A stretch of DNA of 64,000 nt from Centrapalus pauciflorus. Taxonomy: Eukaryota; Streptophyta; Magnoliopsida; Asterales; Asteraceae. The stretch spans positions 1,846,001 to 1,910,000 of the forward strand of contig JAANYP010007579.1 of assembly GCA_020465985.1 (NCBI GenBank), given 5' to 3'. The position numbers and the translations under genes are program-made. Shown here piece by piece: positions 1 through 12,480 of the stretch (its first letter is position 1; each line of letters begins with the position of its first letter). Under the pieces are notes generated by a model. It did no database searches. It was not told where the DNA came from and saw nothing but the letters and a program-made list of their open reading frames with translations.

Positions 1-2375
1 ACCCGAGAGATTTCCAGAGCTTGGTACTCTCATCCTCTTCTCATCTTTTACTCTAATTTCTTTTCTTCCTTTCGGAACCAAAGCTTTATCAAATCTTCCT
101 TGGTTTGCTCTTTATCAGCTGTATCAAATTCTGAATCATCCACAGATGCCAACTTAATTTCATCTATGTCAATCATGTTTTGATCATTATGTACATATTG
201 TTCTGTGATAGGCTGTGAAGGAATGATTACTTCATCTACATCATCGTCTTCATCTTCTACAGCCTCTTCATCAGATTTCCATTCTGCAACATCTTCTGGG
301 ACAAACTCCCCTTCTTCAAGATCTTCAACCTCATCTTCAAAATCAAATTTTACTTCTTCTTCTTCAATATCCATCAGAGCTTCAATCATTTCGCTCTCAG
401 CATTCTTTGAAGTTCCACCTTCAACTCCTTCTCCCATTCCAGATTGATTGGGATCCCCCTGAATTAGTTTCTGCTGAGCAGTCGAAAGATCTGCTAGCTC
501 ACCTTCTCTTCCAGCATCAGGATCATTGCCGTCATCATCTTTCCTCAACACTTCTTCTTCTCTGCAACTACTCTCCCCTTGAGCTTGTAGATTTTTCATT
601 AACTGCTCCAGGAGGGTCTTCATAGTCTTTATCTCAGACGCTTGATCTGCTACTGTTGTTTTCAACTCAGCATGTTCCTGATCAAGTCTGGCATTATGTG
701 TTTGAAGCTCTGTAACTGCTGTAGACAGCTGAAAGATTTGGACTGTCTGGAAATCCACCTTTCCCTTCAGCTCGGTGAACTGCTGATTGTCGGTGAATGT
801 AGATGATGTTGATGGAATGGATGTAGATGAATTGTATGTAGATGTAGATGGTGATGGAGCGATGGTCGGTTGAGCAGCTGGTATCACTGGAGCAGGAGCT
901 GAGGTGGATGGAGCTCCCTGCATAAATCGATGCCGCCTCGCCCTATGCCTAGGCACGAGTGGAGTTTCATCTTCCTCTTTGAAATCAGAGTCATCATCCT
1001 CTGAATCCCCACCAGCTATTCTTGTAATCTTTCGCTTGCAGACGACGAGCCTCGATCCATATCTGCCAATTTGGACAGTCGGATCAACCGTTTCAACCAC
1101 TTCCACTTCCTCAGAATCAGAATCAGACTCGGAGGCGGTCTCTGCCTGACCCTCTGCCTTAGTCTGCATTGTACCTCCTTCTGCAACTCCTTCAACTTGG
1201 ACCTCAGTGTCCATATCCTCAGCCTCGGGCGGCTGGTATTCATCAATATCCCTGAATACATCATGAAACTCTTCTGGAGGATCTAGAACATCCTGAACCA
1301 GTTGTTCAGTGAGGTTTAGCTCTGCAGAAGTCCCCTGTGCCCATATCTCTTCTAGGGTCTGCGTTGCCTGATCAACAACTGGGGCTGAAGTTGAAGGGCC
1401 TACAGCGTCCGTTGATGGGCCTGCTGCCGTAGACTCCGAAAGTCTGCTGGAGGATGGCCTTGATGCCGGAATTTGTCTCGCTGGAGCTCTTTGCCTCTTG
1501 TGCGGTTGTTGTTGTGGTTTTTGTTGTTGTGGTGGCTGTTGCTGCGGTTGAGGAGCTTCACCTGCCAAGTTTTCTCCTTCCGGAGCCACAAAATCTGGGT
1601 CAATGACTGCTCCGAACAAAGGTGCCACCTGTGGCCTGACCTGCTCAGCCCTGCGTGCATTATGCGACTGGCAGTCAGCAAATATTCTTTTATCTATAAT
1701 AGCCACGCCGTGAATATCTGGAAGTTGTGGTAGATTCAGCAAAAAAATGGCGGATAATCATCATCGCGAAGTGCGGGCACATCAAAAATCTTTCTCGGAC
1801 TGGAGCTGTGATTTGATGCACAAACTCAGCAAAGAACATCTCTGAAAAACTAAAGCGCTTGTTATATACCAAGGCTATCACCGCCGATTGCATCTTGGAC
1901 ACAATGTAGTCAAAACCTGCCTTTTTCGGTGAAAAACAAACCATAAACACATGCACCAAATAACGCCATTGCCCGATCAAGCCACTCTTCACATACGAGG
2001 CTTTGGTGATATCTTGGGCGTATCCCATTCGCAAAAAGGCCGCTTGCCTTATATGGACTGGAAAGTCAATAGGCCCTGCCTCCTGGTTTTTTGTGCCTAA
2101 CTGAAGAACTTGCCGTCACATATCGGCTGAAAATGTTATCGGCTGGCCCCCGACTCTGGTACGCAACACTGTTGGCGTCACTGAGCAATCTACCTATAGA
2201 TGCTCCCAAAATTGACGTATGTAAGGTAGAATGATCTGCAAATTATGAGTTAACGCATAAGCCACCCTCGATTGAGTCAAAAAGTCAACCATATGACGAA
2301 AAGGTTGAGCTTCAGGCAGCTCTCGATCGACTGACATAACCATGTTAGGTTATTGAAAAATGCGCGATCACCCAT
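1..2375 (-). pseudogene. E1 extra ORF (aORF), broken
   Basis: This is the counterpart of the E2 aORF at 25095-28133. The likely start is the ATG at 2375, three bases after a splice-acceptor-like CAG. An indel shortly after it moves the frame to a second ATG at 2343. The N-terminal globular region (2343-1750) matches E2 closely, for example GLIGQWR and the phenylalanine-rich segment after it. It carries in-frame TAG and TGA codons near 2193 and 2118. A run of seven A at 1741-1747, against five T in E2, shifts the frame again. The rest (1742-48) stays open for 564 codons: a Gln/Pro/Ser-rich acidic tract, a coiled coil around 790-590, then a very acidic segment. Another shift occurs near 48. Function unknown; only copia-element relatives are recognised. 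Confidence 0.85.
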
Positions 2376-2410
2376 ATCTGCACATAAAAACAACAACCAA
2401 TATTAGTTAC
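2376..2410 (-). promoter_or_regulatory. Candidate 3' splice acceptor before E1 aORF
   Basis: On the minus strand a branch-point-like AACTAAT (2408-2402) is followed by a T/G-rich tract and GTGCAG ending at 2378. Two bases later comes the aORF ATG. E2 has the same arrangement at 25067-25092 although the surrounding DNA has diverged. Splicing is inferred. Confidence 0.55.
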
Positions 2411-3728
2411 GAAAAATAAAAATGAAACTTGTTAAATTTCGAAATTGCTTTATTTCGAACTTACATAAGTTCGAAATCCAACACATTCGAATTTCTACAA
2501 GTTTAAATTTATTCTATAAGAACATTCGAATTTAAAAGAAATTCGAGGATTATGTTCGAATTTGACTGACTTCGAACTTGAAGATATTTCAACAAGTTTG
2601 AATTTTTATGACAAGTTCGAACATGATGAACATGTTCGAAGTCAGTCACTTTCAAACCAAAATCCAAGATTTTAACCCCATTTGACTTAACAAGTAGTAT
2701 AGACTAGTCCTATTGGGTTCTAATCGAAGTTATATATGTTTTATTTGAAGCTTCACAGGTTAAAACTTGTGATTTTGAACCACATAGTTTAAACCCAAAA
2801 AGCTTCAAATAAACTCAATTTTTTTGCCCCAAAAGAGTCCTAAAACACTCAAACTTTGTATAATAGTGATTACTATACCTAAGGAAGTGATTAGATTCGA
2901 GAATAGTGAGCAAAACTTCGTGAAATAGTAATAAACTCGAAACGACAGGTTCGAAAAGCTGAGTTCGAAATCGCCTGTACACAAGTTCGAAGAGATAAAA
3001 TCGAAGGTAGGTGAATTGAATGGTCCACTGTTGACGTATTTATACCAACCTTATTCGAACTTGACATAAATTCGAAGATACTGACAAATTCGAAGGATAA
3101 TTCGAATATGTCTTAAATTCGAATTTATTTGAAAATTTTGAAAATCCTTGAATAAAATTCAACTTTTTCGAGTAACGGAATTTTACAAACCTTGCAAAAT
3201 TATTTACACCAAGTAATAGATTTTCATGCAATGTTTGTTTATTCAACCAAAAAATGCATCCTAGTAATTTTGACCTTTTTCCTACTTAGAATTAAAAATT
3301 AAATTAAATTAATTTAAATAAAGTTAAAATAAACTAAAATAAATTAAATTAAAGGAAAATAAAGTTTGAATAAAATTTAAACTTAAGCTACTCAAAAAAT
3401 ACTTTTACAGACTTTACGACTTGCACTAACAGAATATTTTTGGCGAGACAGTCAAAGAAGGTTCAATCAGATAGCGGTGTCAATACGCACTTTCAATATT
3501 ATACTTTCACACTTAGGAATTTTTAATTCCCTTGATTGTTTGTCGTGATACACATTCCAAGGCGATTGTTGGTATCATTTTCCCTTTAAACATGTTACAC
3601 TTTGGAAAATCTCTTGGCATTTTTATTTATCAAGAAACTACCTTATGTGTCCCATACTTAGACATACTTCTATGATCAAGGCATACACACAATGATTATA
3701 ACTTTTCGGTATCGCAAATTTTCTTTAA
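2411..3728 (-). other. E1 pol-aORF spacer, distal part
   Basis: Non-coding DNA between the stem-loop array and the aORF acceptor. It is AT-rich and studded with short palindromic TTCGAA motifs, mostly in the form AAATTCGAA or AAGTTCGAA (for example 2455-2660 and 2935-3130). The E2 spacer has TTCGAATCT-type motifs instead. A stretch of A/T-only repeats lies at about 3290-3370. No ORF here looks real. Confidence 0.6.
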
Positions 3729-3928
3729 AAGACAAACGTCGGACACAGTTCTGTATTTACATACAACAGAGTGTCTTAGTTTGTCTTAAAGTTTATTTAA
3801 AGCTAGCAAGACAGCGGTGACAGGTCTGTACTGACATATAACAAAGCAACTTATCTTGCTAACTCGAGTCAAACCAGAGGTAACAGGTCTGTACTTACGT
3901 ACAACAAAGTGACTTGTTTTGACTCTCT
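3724..3928 (-). other. Three stem-loop array in E1 spacer (RNA element candidate)
   Basis: Three consecutive inverted repeats share a core that reads TGTAY, a GNNA loop, then RTACA followed by GACCT, preceded by TTTGT or TCTGT on the minus strand. Arms seen: GAGTCAAA/TTTGACTC (3866-3873 with 3918-3925); TAGCAAGA/TCTTGCTA (3804-3811 with 3854-3861); and GACAC/GTGTC (3742-3746 with 3771-3775) inside AAGACAAAC/GTTTGTCTT (3729-3737 with 3779-3787). E2 has the same three in the same RNA order at 23448-23664. Arms are retained despite substitutions, and the middle stem has gained or lost a base on both sides, which supports selection for pairing. Function unknown. Confidence 0.7.
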
Positions 3929-4454
3929 CATTACTATAAAAATTTTTCTTTTCCTGTCTTTTCTTTAAGATGTATCTGATGTGGCTATACATCCCCCAGA
4001 AAATTTGCGTACCTCATTTATAATCATTGTTTGTATGTCTCTAACATAAAAATTAAGACCATTTGGTCATACATCTAAGTTAGTTACACACATGACTTTT
4101 TCTTGAATCTTTTATTAGCTTTTGAGATTTCCTTTGTGTATTATGACTACCAACACATCGAACGAGAAAATGTATATCACTTAGAGTTTAAGGTGCATTA
4201 TGTGTGAAAGCTTAACACTTAGAGATTGTATCGACTGTGCTAATTTTCGTCACTTTGAACCTATGTATCTAAGACTTAACTCATTTTCTAATATTCTCTT
4301 TTTTTGAGCTTTTTATGGTTTTCTCTCTTTTTTTTTTGTTTTTCATAAATAAGAGTAAGCTAATAACGTAATTTACTAAACTTACTATAAAAGGAAATAA
4401 ATTTACTTAACTACTAACTTACTATAAAGAGAAATTAAATATACTAAGGTCAAG
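3929..4454 (-). other. E1 spacer, proximal part
   Basis: AT-rich non-coding DNA directly downstream of the pol stop, with short repeats related to TTACTATAAA (4360-4440) like the TAGTAAGTTTCT repeats of E2 at 22940-23010. No gene seen. Confidence 0.5.
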
Positions 4455-7400
4455 TTACTGTGGATTACGCATACCATTCAGTTGAACTAACAACTCAAAG
4501 CGTTACTTATCAAAGCTTTAGTAAATAAATCAGCATTGTTATCTTCCGTTGCCACTTTACCAGCTTTATTAAGTTCGTTTCAGCACAATCACGTATAAAA
4601 TGATGTCTTATGTCTATGTGCTTTGTTTACTGTGTTTAACTGGATTATTAGTTATAGCAATAGTAGATTGGTTATCTATCCTAATAGGAGTATGAGTGTA
4701 AGTCAAACCGTAGTCCCGTAATTGTTGTTGTCTGTGAACAGCAACTACCAGCAGCTACATATTCGGCCTCGCACGTTGACACGGCTACCAAAGTCTGTTT
4801 CTTGCATTGCCAGGATACGAGCCTCCCTCCAAGGAACTGACAACCTCCAGTTGTTGACTTTCGATTCAGGCTACAACCTCCATAGTCTGAATCCGTGAAT
4901 GCTTCCAATTCCAGATCACCATCCGCGTGATACCAAAGACCCAGCTTCGGTTTCGACTTGAGATATCTCAGAATCCGCTTCACAGCTTTCATATGCATTT
5001 CTTTTGGATTAGCTTGAAACCTAGCATAAATACACACAGCAAACATAATGTCAGGTCGAGAAGAAGTTAAATACATTAGTGACCCGATCATGGCCCGATA
5101 TAAAGTCGGATCCAGATCAGTATCACTTTTTGTACCCGGTCCGAGATTGTGATTCACTTGAATCGGTGTGCTAAAATGAGCAGTCAACTTTGTTCCCTCC
5201 ATCCCGAAGCGCTCCAGAATATCGTAGACGTACTTCGTCTGATGGATAAACATTCCCTCCTTCCTCTGTTCAACTTGTAAACCTAGAAAGAAGTTCAACT
5301 CTCCCATAGCACTCATCTCAAACTTAGACTTCATCACGTTCTCGAAATCTTTGCACATCTGCTCGTCCGATGACCCGAAAATAATGTCATCAACATACAC
5401 TTGTACTAAGATAAAATGTTCACCCTTTCTTTTCACAAACAATGTACTATCAATTCTCCCACTTTCAAACCCGTTGTCCAAAAGATGAGTTGATAGTGTC
5501 TCATACCATGCCCTGGGTGCCTGATGCAATCCATACAGAGCCTTATCAAGACGATACACTCTGTCTGGATACTTTGGATCAGTAAACCTGGGTGGTTGTT
5601 CAACGTACACCAGCTCCTTCACCTTGCCATACAGGAATTCACTCTTTACATCCAACTGATAGACTTTAAATCCTTTGAAGGACGCAAAGGCTAGAAACAA
5701 ACGGATTGCCTCAAGCCTTGCCACTGGCGCAAACACCTCATTGTAATCGATTCCCTCTTCTTGGTTGAAACCCTTTACTACAAGTCTTGCCTTGTTGCGA
5801 GTTACAATACCCCGATCATCTCTCTTGCACTTAAAAACCCACTTGGTTCCTATTGCAACTTCTCCTCGAGGTAACGGAACTAACTCCCACACTTCAAGCT
5901 TTCTGAATTGTGACAGTTCTTCTTGCATCGCTTCAACCCAAGAATTGTCTTTCAGTGCCATTTGCACATTCTTCGGCTCTACTTGAGAGATGAAACACGA
6001 ATAAAGGCAAGTGTGAAATGCCTCGGAGTCATTAATCATCGACAACAGCACTGTGTTGTTATTCAAACTACTCCTAGTCCTCACACCAACATTCGGATTT
6101 CCTATGATGCTCTCAACCGGATGATCCTTATTTATCCCCGATGTTTCGATCTCATCGACTCTAAGATTATCTCCTAAGTTTGACCCTATTTCACCTAACG
6201 GGGGAACGACTTCAGAAGCTACAATGTCTTCCTCATGATCACTGTCTTCGGAGTTAGAGTTTGTAGTCTGATTCTCGTTTGTAGGCACCTCAGGTTCATT
6301 CTCTGCTGGAGACCCATCTTCTGTCGATGTAGACTCGGATGTTGATGGAATGCTCGTCTTCGGAAAACCTTGACCGTCATCATTCAGATTTAATGACGAT
6401 AAGTCATGTTCAATTGTACATGCATTTCCATCCAAAGGATGTTAAATGACTCAAACAATTTGTCATAATCAAATATCCATTCCGGACCAGTTTGGGGTTC
6501 ATGTGTATAACTCGTTACATTAATGTTATACACAATTTCTACCGACCATTAGTTTTGTTAAAAACCCTTTTGTTTGGTGAATTAGGCACATAACCTAGGA
6601 AATAACCTTCGTCATCCTTTTCACCAAACATAGGTTGATGTTTTGTTTTCATTAAAGTGCACGGTACCCCAAACGGTCCGAAGCCAGCTAAATTTGGTGG
6701 TCTTTTATTCAGAACTTTATAACAAGTTTTGTTCAATGATTTGACAGTAAGGACCCGATTTAAAACATGACAAGCGGTATTCACTGCCTCCCCCCCAAAA
6801 CATGGTAGGAAGCTTTGAATCCGAGAGCATGGTCCTTGCTGCCTCAATCAAAGTCCTGTTCTTCCGTTCTGCCACCCCATTTTGTTGTGGCTCATAAGGT
6901 GCACTAAATTGATGCACTATGCCTTTAGATAGGCAATATACAACAATTACTGTGTTTTTAAACTCGGTTCCGTTATCACTCCAGATACGTTTTACCCTCG
7001 TCCCATAAGAGTTTTCGACTTGGTCTAAGAACCCAATCAACTTTGCAGCTGTCTCGTCCTTCGTACCTAAAAAGAAAACCTTTCTTGCACAGTACACACT
7101 TGTCTTCAAACTGAAAACTCTTTATTAAGACACCTTGCACCAGTCCATGTTTAGTGATGTAGTTCATTTTCCTCAGGTGCAAGTGTGCCATGCGTCTATG
7201 CCATAAGACTGATTCGGTCTCTGAAGCTTTAGATAACAGACATATCGTTCCCATTGATGAATCGGAGATGTTCATGTCTAGCATGTACAAATCGTTCTTC
7301 CTTGGGGCTCTCATCATAATCCACTCTTCAGGTATCTTGAATCCCGGATTCAGCACTAACGCTTCAGTATCAGTAAACAACACTGAATTCTTCTTATCAC

Positions 7401-7641
7401 AGATCTGAGAGACACTAATGAGATTGTGAGCAAGTCTATCAACATGATATACTTGATCAAGTGTGATAGTCACATTAGTAATCACTCCTGTTCCAGTGAT
7501 ATTTCCTCCTTTGTTCCCGACAAATGATACAAAACCCTTGTTCCCTCCCTTGAAGTCTGTGAGCAGACTCCTTTCCCCAGTCATGTGTCTTGAGCAACCA
7601 CTGTCGACGAACCACTTGTTGTTTAGACCTGTAGTTTGCTC
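4455..7641 (-). pseudogene. pol: E1 pol (protease-integrase-RT-RNase H), broken
   Basis: Translated on the minus strand it shows, in order, the aspartic protease DSGCSRHMTG (about 7600), the GAG-pre-integrase segment (LWHRRMAHLHLRKM, near 7200-7140), integrase parts with SDNGTEF and NGVAERKNRT (6990-6850), and a long open stretch 6435-4681 with RT (YVDDIIFGSS near 5390) and RNase H (TDSDYGG, CEAEYVAAG). The stop corresponds to 4457-4455. Frameshifts separate 7647-6976, 7109-6717, 6847-6539, 6435-4681 and the C-terminus. Relative to E2, about 170 nt are missing near 7080. This removes the end of the integrase zinc-binding region and the first catalytic Asp (DLFGP block), so integrase is dead regardless of frame. 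Confidence 0.9.
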
Positions 7642-7668
7642 CTGCACATGAAAGAAAACAAGTTAGAT
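7642..7668 (-). promoter_or_regulatory. Gag stop within branch-point motif plus acceptor, E1
   Basis: On the minus strand CTAAC (7666-7662) contains the gag TAA stop (7665-7663). It is followed by a T-rich tract and GTGCAG ending at 7642, just before the protease. The same layout is found at 19482-19506 (E2), 29668-29643 (B) and 36618-36591 (A). Whether it is spliced is inference. Confidence 0.5.
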
Positions 7669-10511
7669 ATCACGGGGAACCCAAGCCATGACTGACTTGG
7701 TAATACTGTTCTCATCCACATACTTGAACTCCTTCAAAAACCCATCTCTCCATTCAGGTGACTTGGGTGTTTGATTGAGAACCTGTTGTGGTGCAGAGTG
7801 ATTTAAGTTCACTCTTGGCCTTTGTGTAGGCATTTGCTGTGGAGCCCTCGAATAATTTCTATTATAGGGCATTTCAGATTGATATCCCTGGGCTCTACCT
7901 GGTGTTTGATGTCTTACAGGAGTGTGTGACCTAACCGGAGTGTAAGCTCTTCTAGGTGTTGTACTCCTATAGACTTGTTGAGGTCCTGACCTAGATTGAT
8001 TAGGGACTCTATTCGGTGAATTAGTCCTAACCACTTCATTTGGTCTACCTGAGACAGGGGTTTGTTTCACAAAGGTCTTTGGTGTGGCTTGCACAATCTT
8101 CTCAGTGTTTTGAGAACCACTTGTGCTTGCTACACTTTGTGAGGGTTTATATTGTTCAGGCTTTCCAACATTAGGTGTAGATTCTACCTTCCTATATGGA
8201 CAACTAGAAGCAACATGACCCCTTTCATGACATCTAAAACAAGACATTTTATCAATAGACTTCTTATGAGTGCCCTTTGACTTTGGTGTCTCCCTAGTGT
8301 CATGTTCTTTCTTCTCAACTACAATGACTATGTCTTCTTTCTGATATTTAAGTCAGATCTAGCTTCTCCTAGAATTATATCACTAGAAGACTGCACAAAT
8401 TTGAATTTCTTAATCGTGGCATTGTTATTAGTCACCTTAGTTGCTTTTTCCTTATCAGACTCAGATACAGGTTCAGCTGCTACCTCTGACTCAACTGGTT
8501 TATCAGTTTTATCCTGAGGCTGAGGCACATAGTTATAATTAAAAGGTGGAGGACTCTCTTTATAACCTAAACCTACTGGTTTCTTAGATTGACGTTGTGC
8601 ATCTAAGATTTTCCCTAGATTCAGTGAAGAGTTCCTAAACTTTTCTAACTTACTATTTACCTCTGCAACGTTAACCTTTGCTTCAGCTAGCTCTACCTCT
8701 TTAATAGTTAGTTGCTTGGTTAAAGCCTCAACATGCTCATACATCATTTCTATCCTGACACACTGCTCACTTAGTTTGTCTTTTAGAACTATTACATTTT
8801 GAGCATCTGCTTTCATCTTATCCTTAAGATCCTCTTTGATATCTAGAAGGCTAGCATTATCTGATTTTAAGGATTCAATTTGAGCAGTTAAATTATTATG
8901 TGTTTCCAGCACTAAATTTAATCTATCATTAGAAGTAGCACATAAAACACATAAATCATGGATAGAAAAGTTCAGAATTACCTTTGCATGATCAGATTCC
9001 AGGTTAGCCATCTGCACGACACACTCTAGAACTGTCTGATTATCTGACTTCTCCACTAACACTGGACTTGTATCAATCTGTTCTTTGTCCTCTGTTATTT
9101 CCTCTGCTCCTACATCTCCAGACTCTGTTACTTCAGCCATGAAGGCTCTAGTATTAGTCTCTGGATGTGTACTCCAATCGTACGTCCCATCAAGCTGTCT
9201 GTCAGATGTGACATTCGTTAACAGACCAGCGATGTTTGCATGGTTACCTGAATTAGCAGGCTGATATCTCCCTTTAGATTGATTCTGAAAGTTTTCCACC
9301 TTGGTTCTTTGACACTCTCAAGCAAAATGTCCTAACCCCTGGCAATTGTAGCACTTAACTTTGGATTTGTCGAATCCAATCTTATTGTTGCTAGCGTTCA
9401 GATTTCTGCCTGTCCTCTTTATGAATCTCTTGACTCTCTGAGTCACCATGGCCAGTTGCCATTGAAGATCTATCTCCTCTAAATCATCAGGATCCACCTG
9501 ATCATAGTCCTCTTCCCATAGCGCATGATCGTTAATTTTACCTTGCACACAATTTCCATATGCTGCAACGAATGAAGCCAAAAGATTTAGATGAGATTCG
9601 ACTGATTGTTCACTCATAGGCATCATTATGTAAGGTTGAGAAGTAGATGCGGATTGAGTTGATATCTCTTCCAGTTTGGAATACGATAAGAAAGCCCGGC
9701 TCCCTGAGTCGTCTACTTCTACTGGAGTCGACGCTTCGCCCGTGTAGAATGCTGTAGCTGTTTTTAGTTCACTCGCGACTGAAGGTTTGGACTTTCCAAA
9801 ATACATGTCCGGATCTTGTACTTGGTCATATTCCCGTTCCTTCTTCAGCAACTGAAAGTTATAAGCCCTCAGCGTTCCTATGACTCCTTCAAGAGTTAGA
9901 GTTTCATATTTCTCTTCGTCATGCTTTATCAGCGCTACGTACATCTCCCATTTTGCTGGTAAAGCATCAAAAAGTTTCTCAATCTTCTATAATTCACGAT
10001 ACTCGACATCGTGATTATCCAATTCTGTCAACAAGTGATAGAACCTAGTAATAGTCTCATCCAGCTTTTCGTGTTTCAGTGCCTTGAAAATTGCGAACTG
10101 CTGCTTGAGCATCTCCGTTCTACCTTTCCGAACCCTCGGATTTTCCTCACACTGTTTCTCAAGTGCATCCCACAACTCTTTCGCTGTTCGATGATTTCTG
10201 AATGTGTATAGGATTTCCTGAGGTAATGCCATGCGGATAATGGAAAACGCTCTGTTCTCAGCCTCATATAGTTTCTTGTCGTCATCCTTCATCTTCTAAT
10301 AAGTTAGGACTCGCTGACGACCTTCAAACTCGTGAGTAGGTGGAATGTATCCCTCGTCGATACAAATCCACATCTGCATATCATTAAAGCGAGCAAAGTC
10401 GGCAAACCTATCCTTCCACCAGTAATAATCTTCCAACCTCATCAGCTTGGGTGGTGAATTTGCCTTACCGACTTCATGGTCCATTTCAATAAACTTTTGC
10501 AAACTAGTCAT
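7663..10511 (-). pseudogene. gag: E1 gag, broken
   Basis: Counterpart of the intact 958-codon E2 gag. It starts at the ATG at 10511 (MTSLQKFIEMDHEVGK) and ends at the TAA at 7663. Five open pieces (10511-10296, 10292-9987, 9944-9318, 9299-8328, 8247-7663) are joined by stops or indels. Recognisable parts are the N-terminal copia Gag domain with the YYWWKDRF motif, a first CCHC knuckle (CYNCQGLGHFA, about 9350-9320), a long coiled coil (about 8960-8600), a second CCHC knuckle (CFRCHERGHVASSC, 8240-8200) and a Pro/Ser/Arg-rich tail with RSHTPVR-like repeats. In the family Gag builds the virus-like particle and the knuckles bind element RNA; this copy cannot make a full protein. Confidence 0.9.
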
Positions 10512-11077
10512 TCTTTCGTAAACTTTTTGAATTAAAACTTAATTAATTTAATTTGAAATTAATTTAAACAAACCCTTTCGAACTTGAGTAAGTTCGAATT
10601 TGATTAATATTAAATTCGTTTAAAATTAAATTCGAAATTAAGTTTGAAATCAACAAATTTGAAAATATGAGAAATTCGAAGTTTATGTTAAGTTCGAATT
10701 TAGATAAATTCGAATGAAGCCAAATTCGAATAAAACCTTAAAATTAATTCTAAAGGAGCGTATATGCTGACAAATTCGAATTTCTGGCAAATTCGAACAA
10801 ACCCTAATACCTCCTATGTACGAGCGCCTCAAGTTCGAAAAACGGCCAAAAGTTTCGATTTTTTCAACTTTTCAGTTTAAATCAAAGTTTTTAGGATTAA
10901 AAACTATGATTTCGACTAAAATGATGAACTAACATGAACTTTTCCCCGTTATCTTGCTTGAAATACTCGAAAACTTATCCAAAAAGTGATTTTTCCGTCC
11001 AAAAACGTCAAGAAACCACATATGTTACTTGTGAACACGAAGAACAACACGAACACCCTACTGTCTCTGATACCACT
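10512..11077 (-). other. E1 leader with primer-binding site
   Basis: Untranslated leader between the 5' LTR and gag. Next to the LTR (about 11066-11077) the minus strand reads TGGTATCAGAGA, complementary to the 3' end of plant initiator Met tRNA. The leader holds many TTCGAA/TTCGAATTT motifs (10570-10830), the family signature also found in the spacer. Confidence 0.8.
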
Positions 11078-11644
11078 TGTAAGGTCGCCTTCCTACGGAT
11101 CTTATCTTGACGCAACACCGTCCAACTAGTGCGGAATCCTCGTTAGCGGCTTGACGGATAGACCACGCACACGAAACACGGAGACACACACTGTGATAGA
11201 CGAACAACGGAACGTCCCGACACGTGATTCTCTCCAAGAACAAAACTCTCTAACACTTGCAAGTTCGAGATCGCCTATGCTAAAGCTCTGATTAACTTCT
11301 GCAAAAAGCTAGTTAATTAAACGAATTAACCCTTTATTATAACACCTGATTCGAATTTGGCTAGGACAAGTTCGAATAAGCCCAAGGCCTTTCGAACTTG
11401 TCCTCCATAAATTCGAATCATATGCTTTGAACTTATGTTTGAACTTATCTTTGAACTTATGTTTGAACTTATTGTAACACATTACATCAAGTTCAAACAT
11501 ACATACAATCAATATCAAACATATATAATCAAACATATAACAAACATATATCAAATACTTGCTAATATTCAATAACGAGCAAATTGACTTTTACAAAATA
11601 TTGTCTATACTTAGACTGCTATCGTCACACAGGATGCACTAACA
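11078..11644 (-). repeat. E1 5' LTR
   Basis: Runs TG...CA on the minus strand: it begins TGTTAGTGCATCC at 11644 and ends CCTTACA at 11078, next to the primer site. The first bases, including GTGTGACGATAGCAGTCTAA, match the E2 LTR start at 15275, and the last part shows AGGCGATCTCGA like E2. It is 567 bp, shorter than the 646-659 bp E2 LTRs. The flanking 5 bp are TGCAT at 11645; the partner duplication is off-window. Confidence 0.88.
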
Positions 11645-12480
11645 TGCATTGTTTCCTCGAGTTCGATAACTCGGTTTTTACCATCTTTATGCTAGTAAAT
11701 GATAGGTACACTTGCCTTATTGTCTATTAGTCCCTATTTTTGGTATATAACCTTTAAGACACCAATGGTACATGAACCGCTGCCACACTTATTTCCCTTG
11801 CATCCCTGGCGTGTTGTCTGGGACATTCGATACACAAGCTGTAGCGATGTTTAGAAGAGCTGCAAGTATCTCCTGAGACGTCTCACTCTCAGACACTGCT
11901 TTACTATCTAGGACAATCAAGACCTTACCTATTATCGTTATCGGGATGCACATCAAAAAGCTTGAAATGAGAAGTGTTGCATTTCTAATTTCTCCTTTAT
12001 AAATGAGATTACTATATCTGAATGTGCACAACTCAAAAAAGAATATGAAAACGAGTTTTATCTTGTTTATTTAATGATATGTATAGTAAACCAAAGTCGA
12101 CATCACTAATGATCATTTACTCTCCCAAGCTCTTTGTTCCTCTTTAAAGTTGGTTTGTTCTGTAAAATATTATGTTCTTTGAAATATAATATAATATTTT
12201 ATTTTATGAATATGTTATTAAATGAACAGTAACCATCACCGCCGCTTTGCGCGAGTATAATGCTAGTGTATCTTAATGGAATTGCTTATAAAACATGTCA
12301 TATCGGAACTTAACAAATATTTGTTATTCAAAGGACATATTGATCATCAACAACAATTTATTATAAATATGATGTAATAATAATATAATAGGCAATTAGG
12401 TCTCTATGGGTTTTGATTATTCATAACATTGAAAATAAATTATAATAGACATGTATTTGTAAAATATCGGTCATAACAAG
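11645..12480. other. Old intergenic DNA
   Basis: AT-rich single-copy-looking DNA between E1 and the CACTA fragments. Apart from the short kinase-like fragment at 11789-12031, I see no gene, RNA or repeat structure. Confidence 0.4.
11789..12031 (-). pseudogene. Possible receptor-kinase C-terminal remnant
   Basis: An 80-codon open stretch whose last third (EILAALLNIATACVSNVPD) resembles the conserved C-terminal alpha-helix region of plant LRR receptor-like kinases, where an ALLxIAxxCVxxxPDxRPxM pattern is common. The usual Arg-Pro is replaced by Thr-Pro and the frame stops soon after. The upstream part is not recognisable and no other kinase motif is present. It is at best a short decayed fragment and may be coincidence. 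Confidence 0.25.

Larger units (their letters stand above)
1..11644 (-). mobile_element. E1: Ty1/copia element with extra ORF, truncated at window edge
   Basis: Reading on the minus strand from 11644 down, the order is 5' LTR, primer-binding site, gag, pol (protease, integrase, reverse transcriptase, RNase H), a 2-kb spacer and an extra ORF that runs off the window. The protease-integrase-RT-RNase H order is diagnostic of Ty1/copia. The element is a diverged relative of E2 (15275-28839), matching it segment by segment including the extra ORF and the spacer. Its coding regions are all broken, so it is an old, dead copy. The long gag with two zinc knuckles and the sense ORF after pol fit the Sirevirus group. 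The 3' LTR is outside the window, so target duplication and LTR age cannot be judged. Confidence 0.93.

Noticed and set aside
904..1286. Plus-strand ORFs across the E1 extra ORF (Ser-rich)
   Set aside because: Antisense shadows of the acidic, Ser-rich aORF on the minus strand.
11789..12031. A functional kinase gene
   Set aside because: Only about 20 residues resemble a kinase C-terminus; no catalytic motifs nearby.
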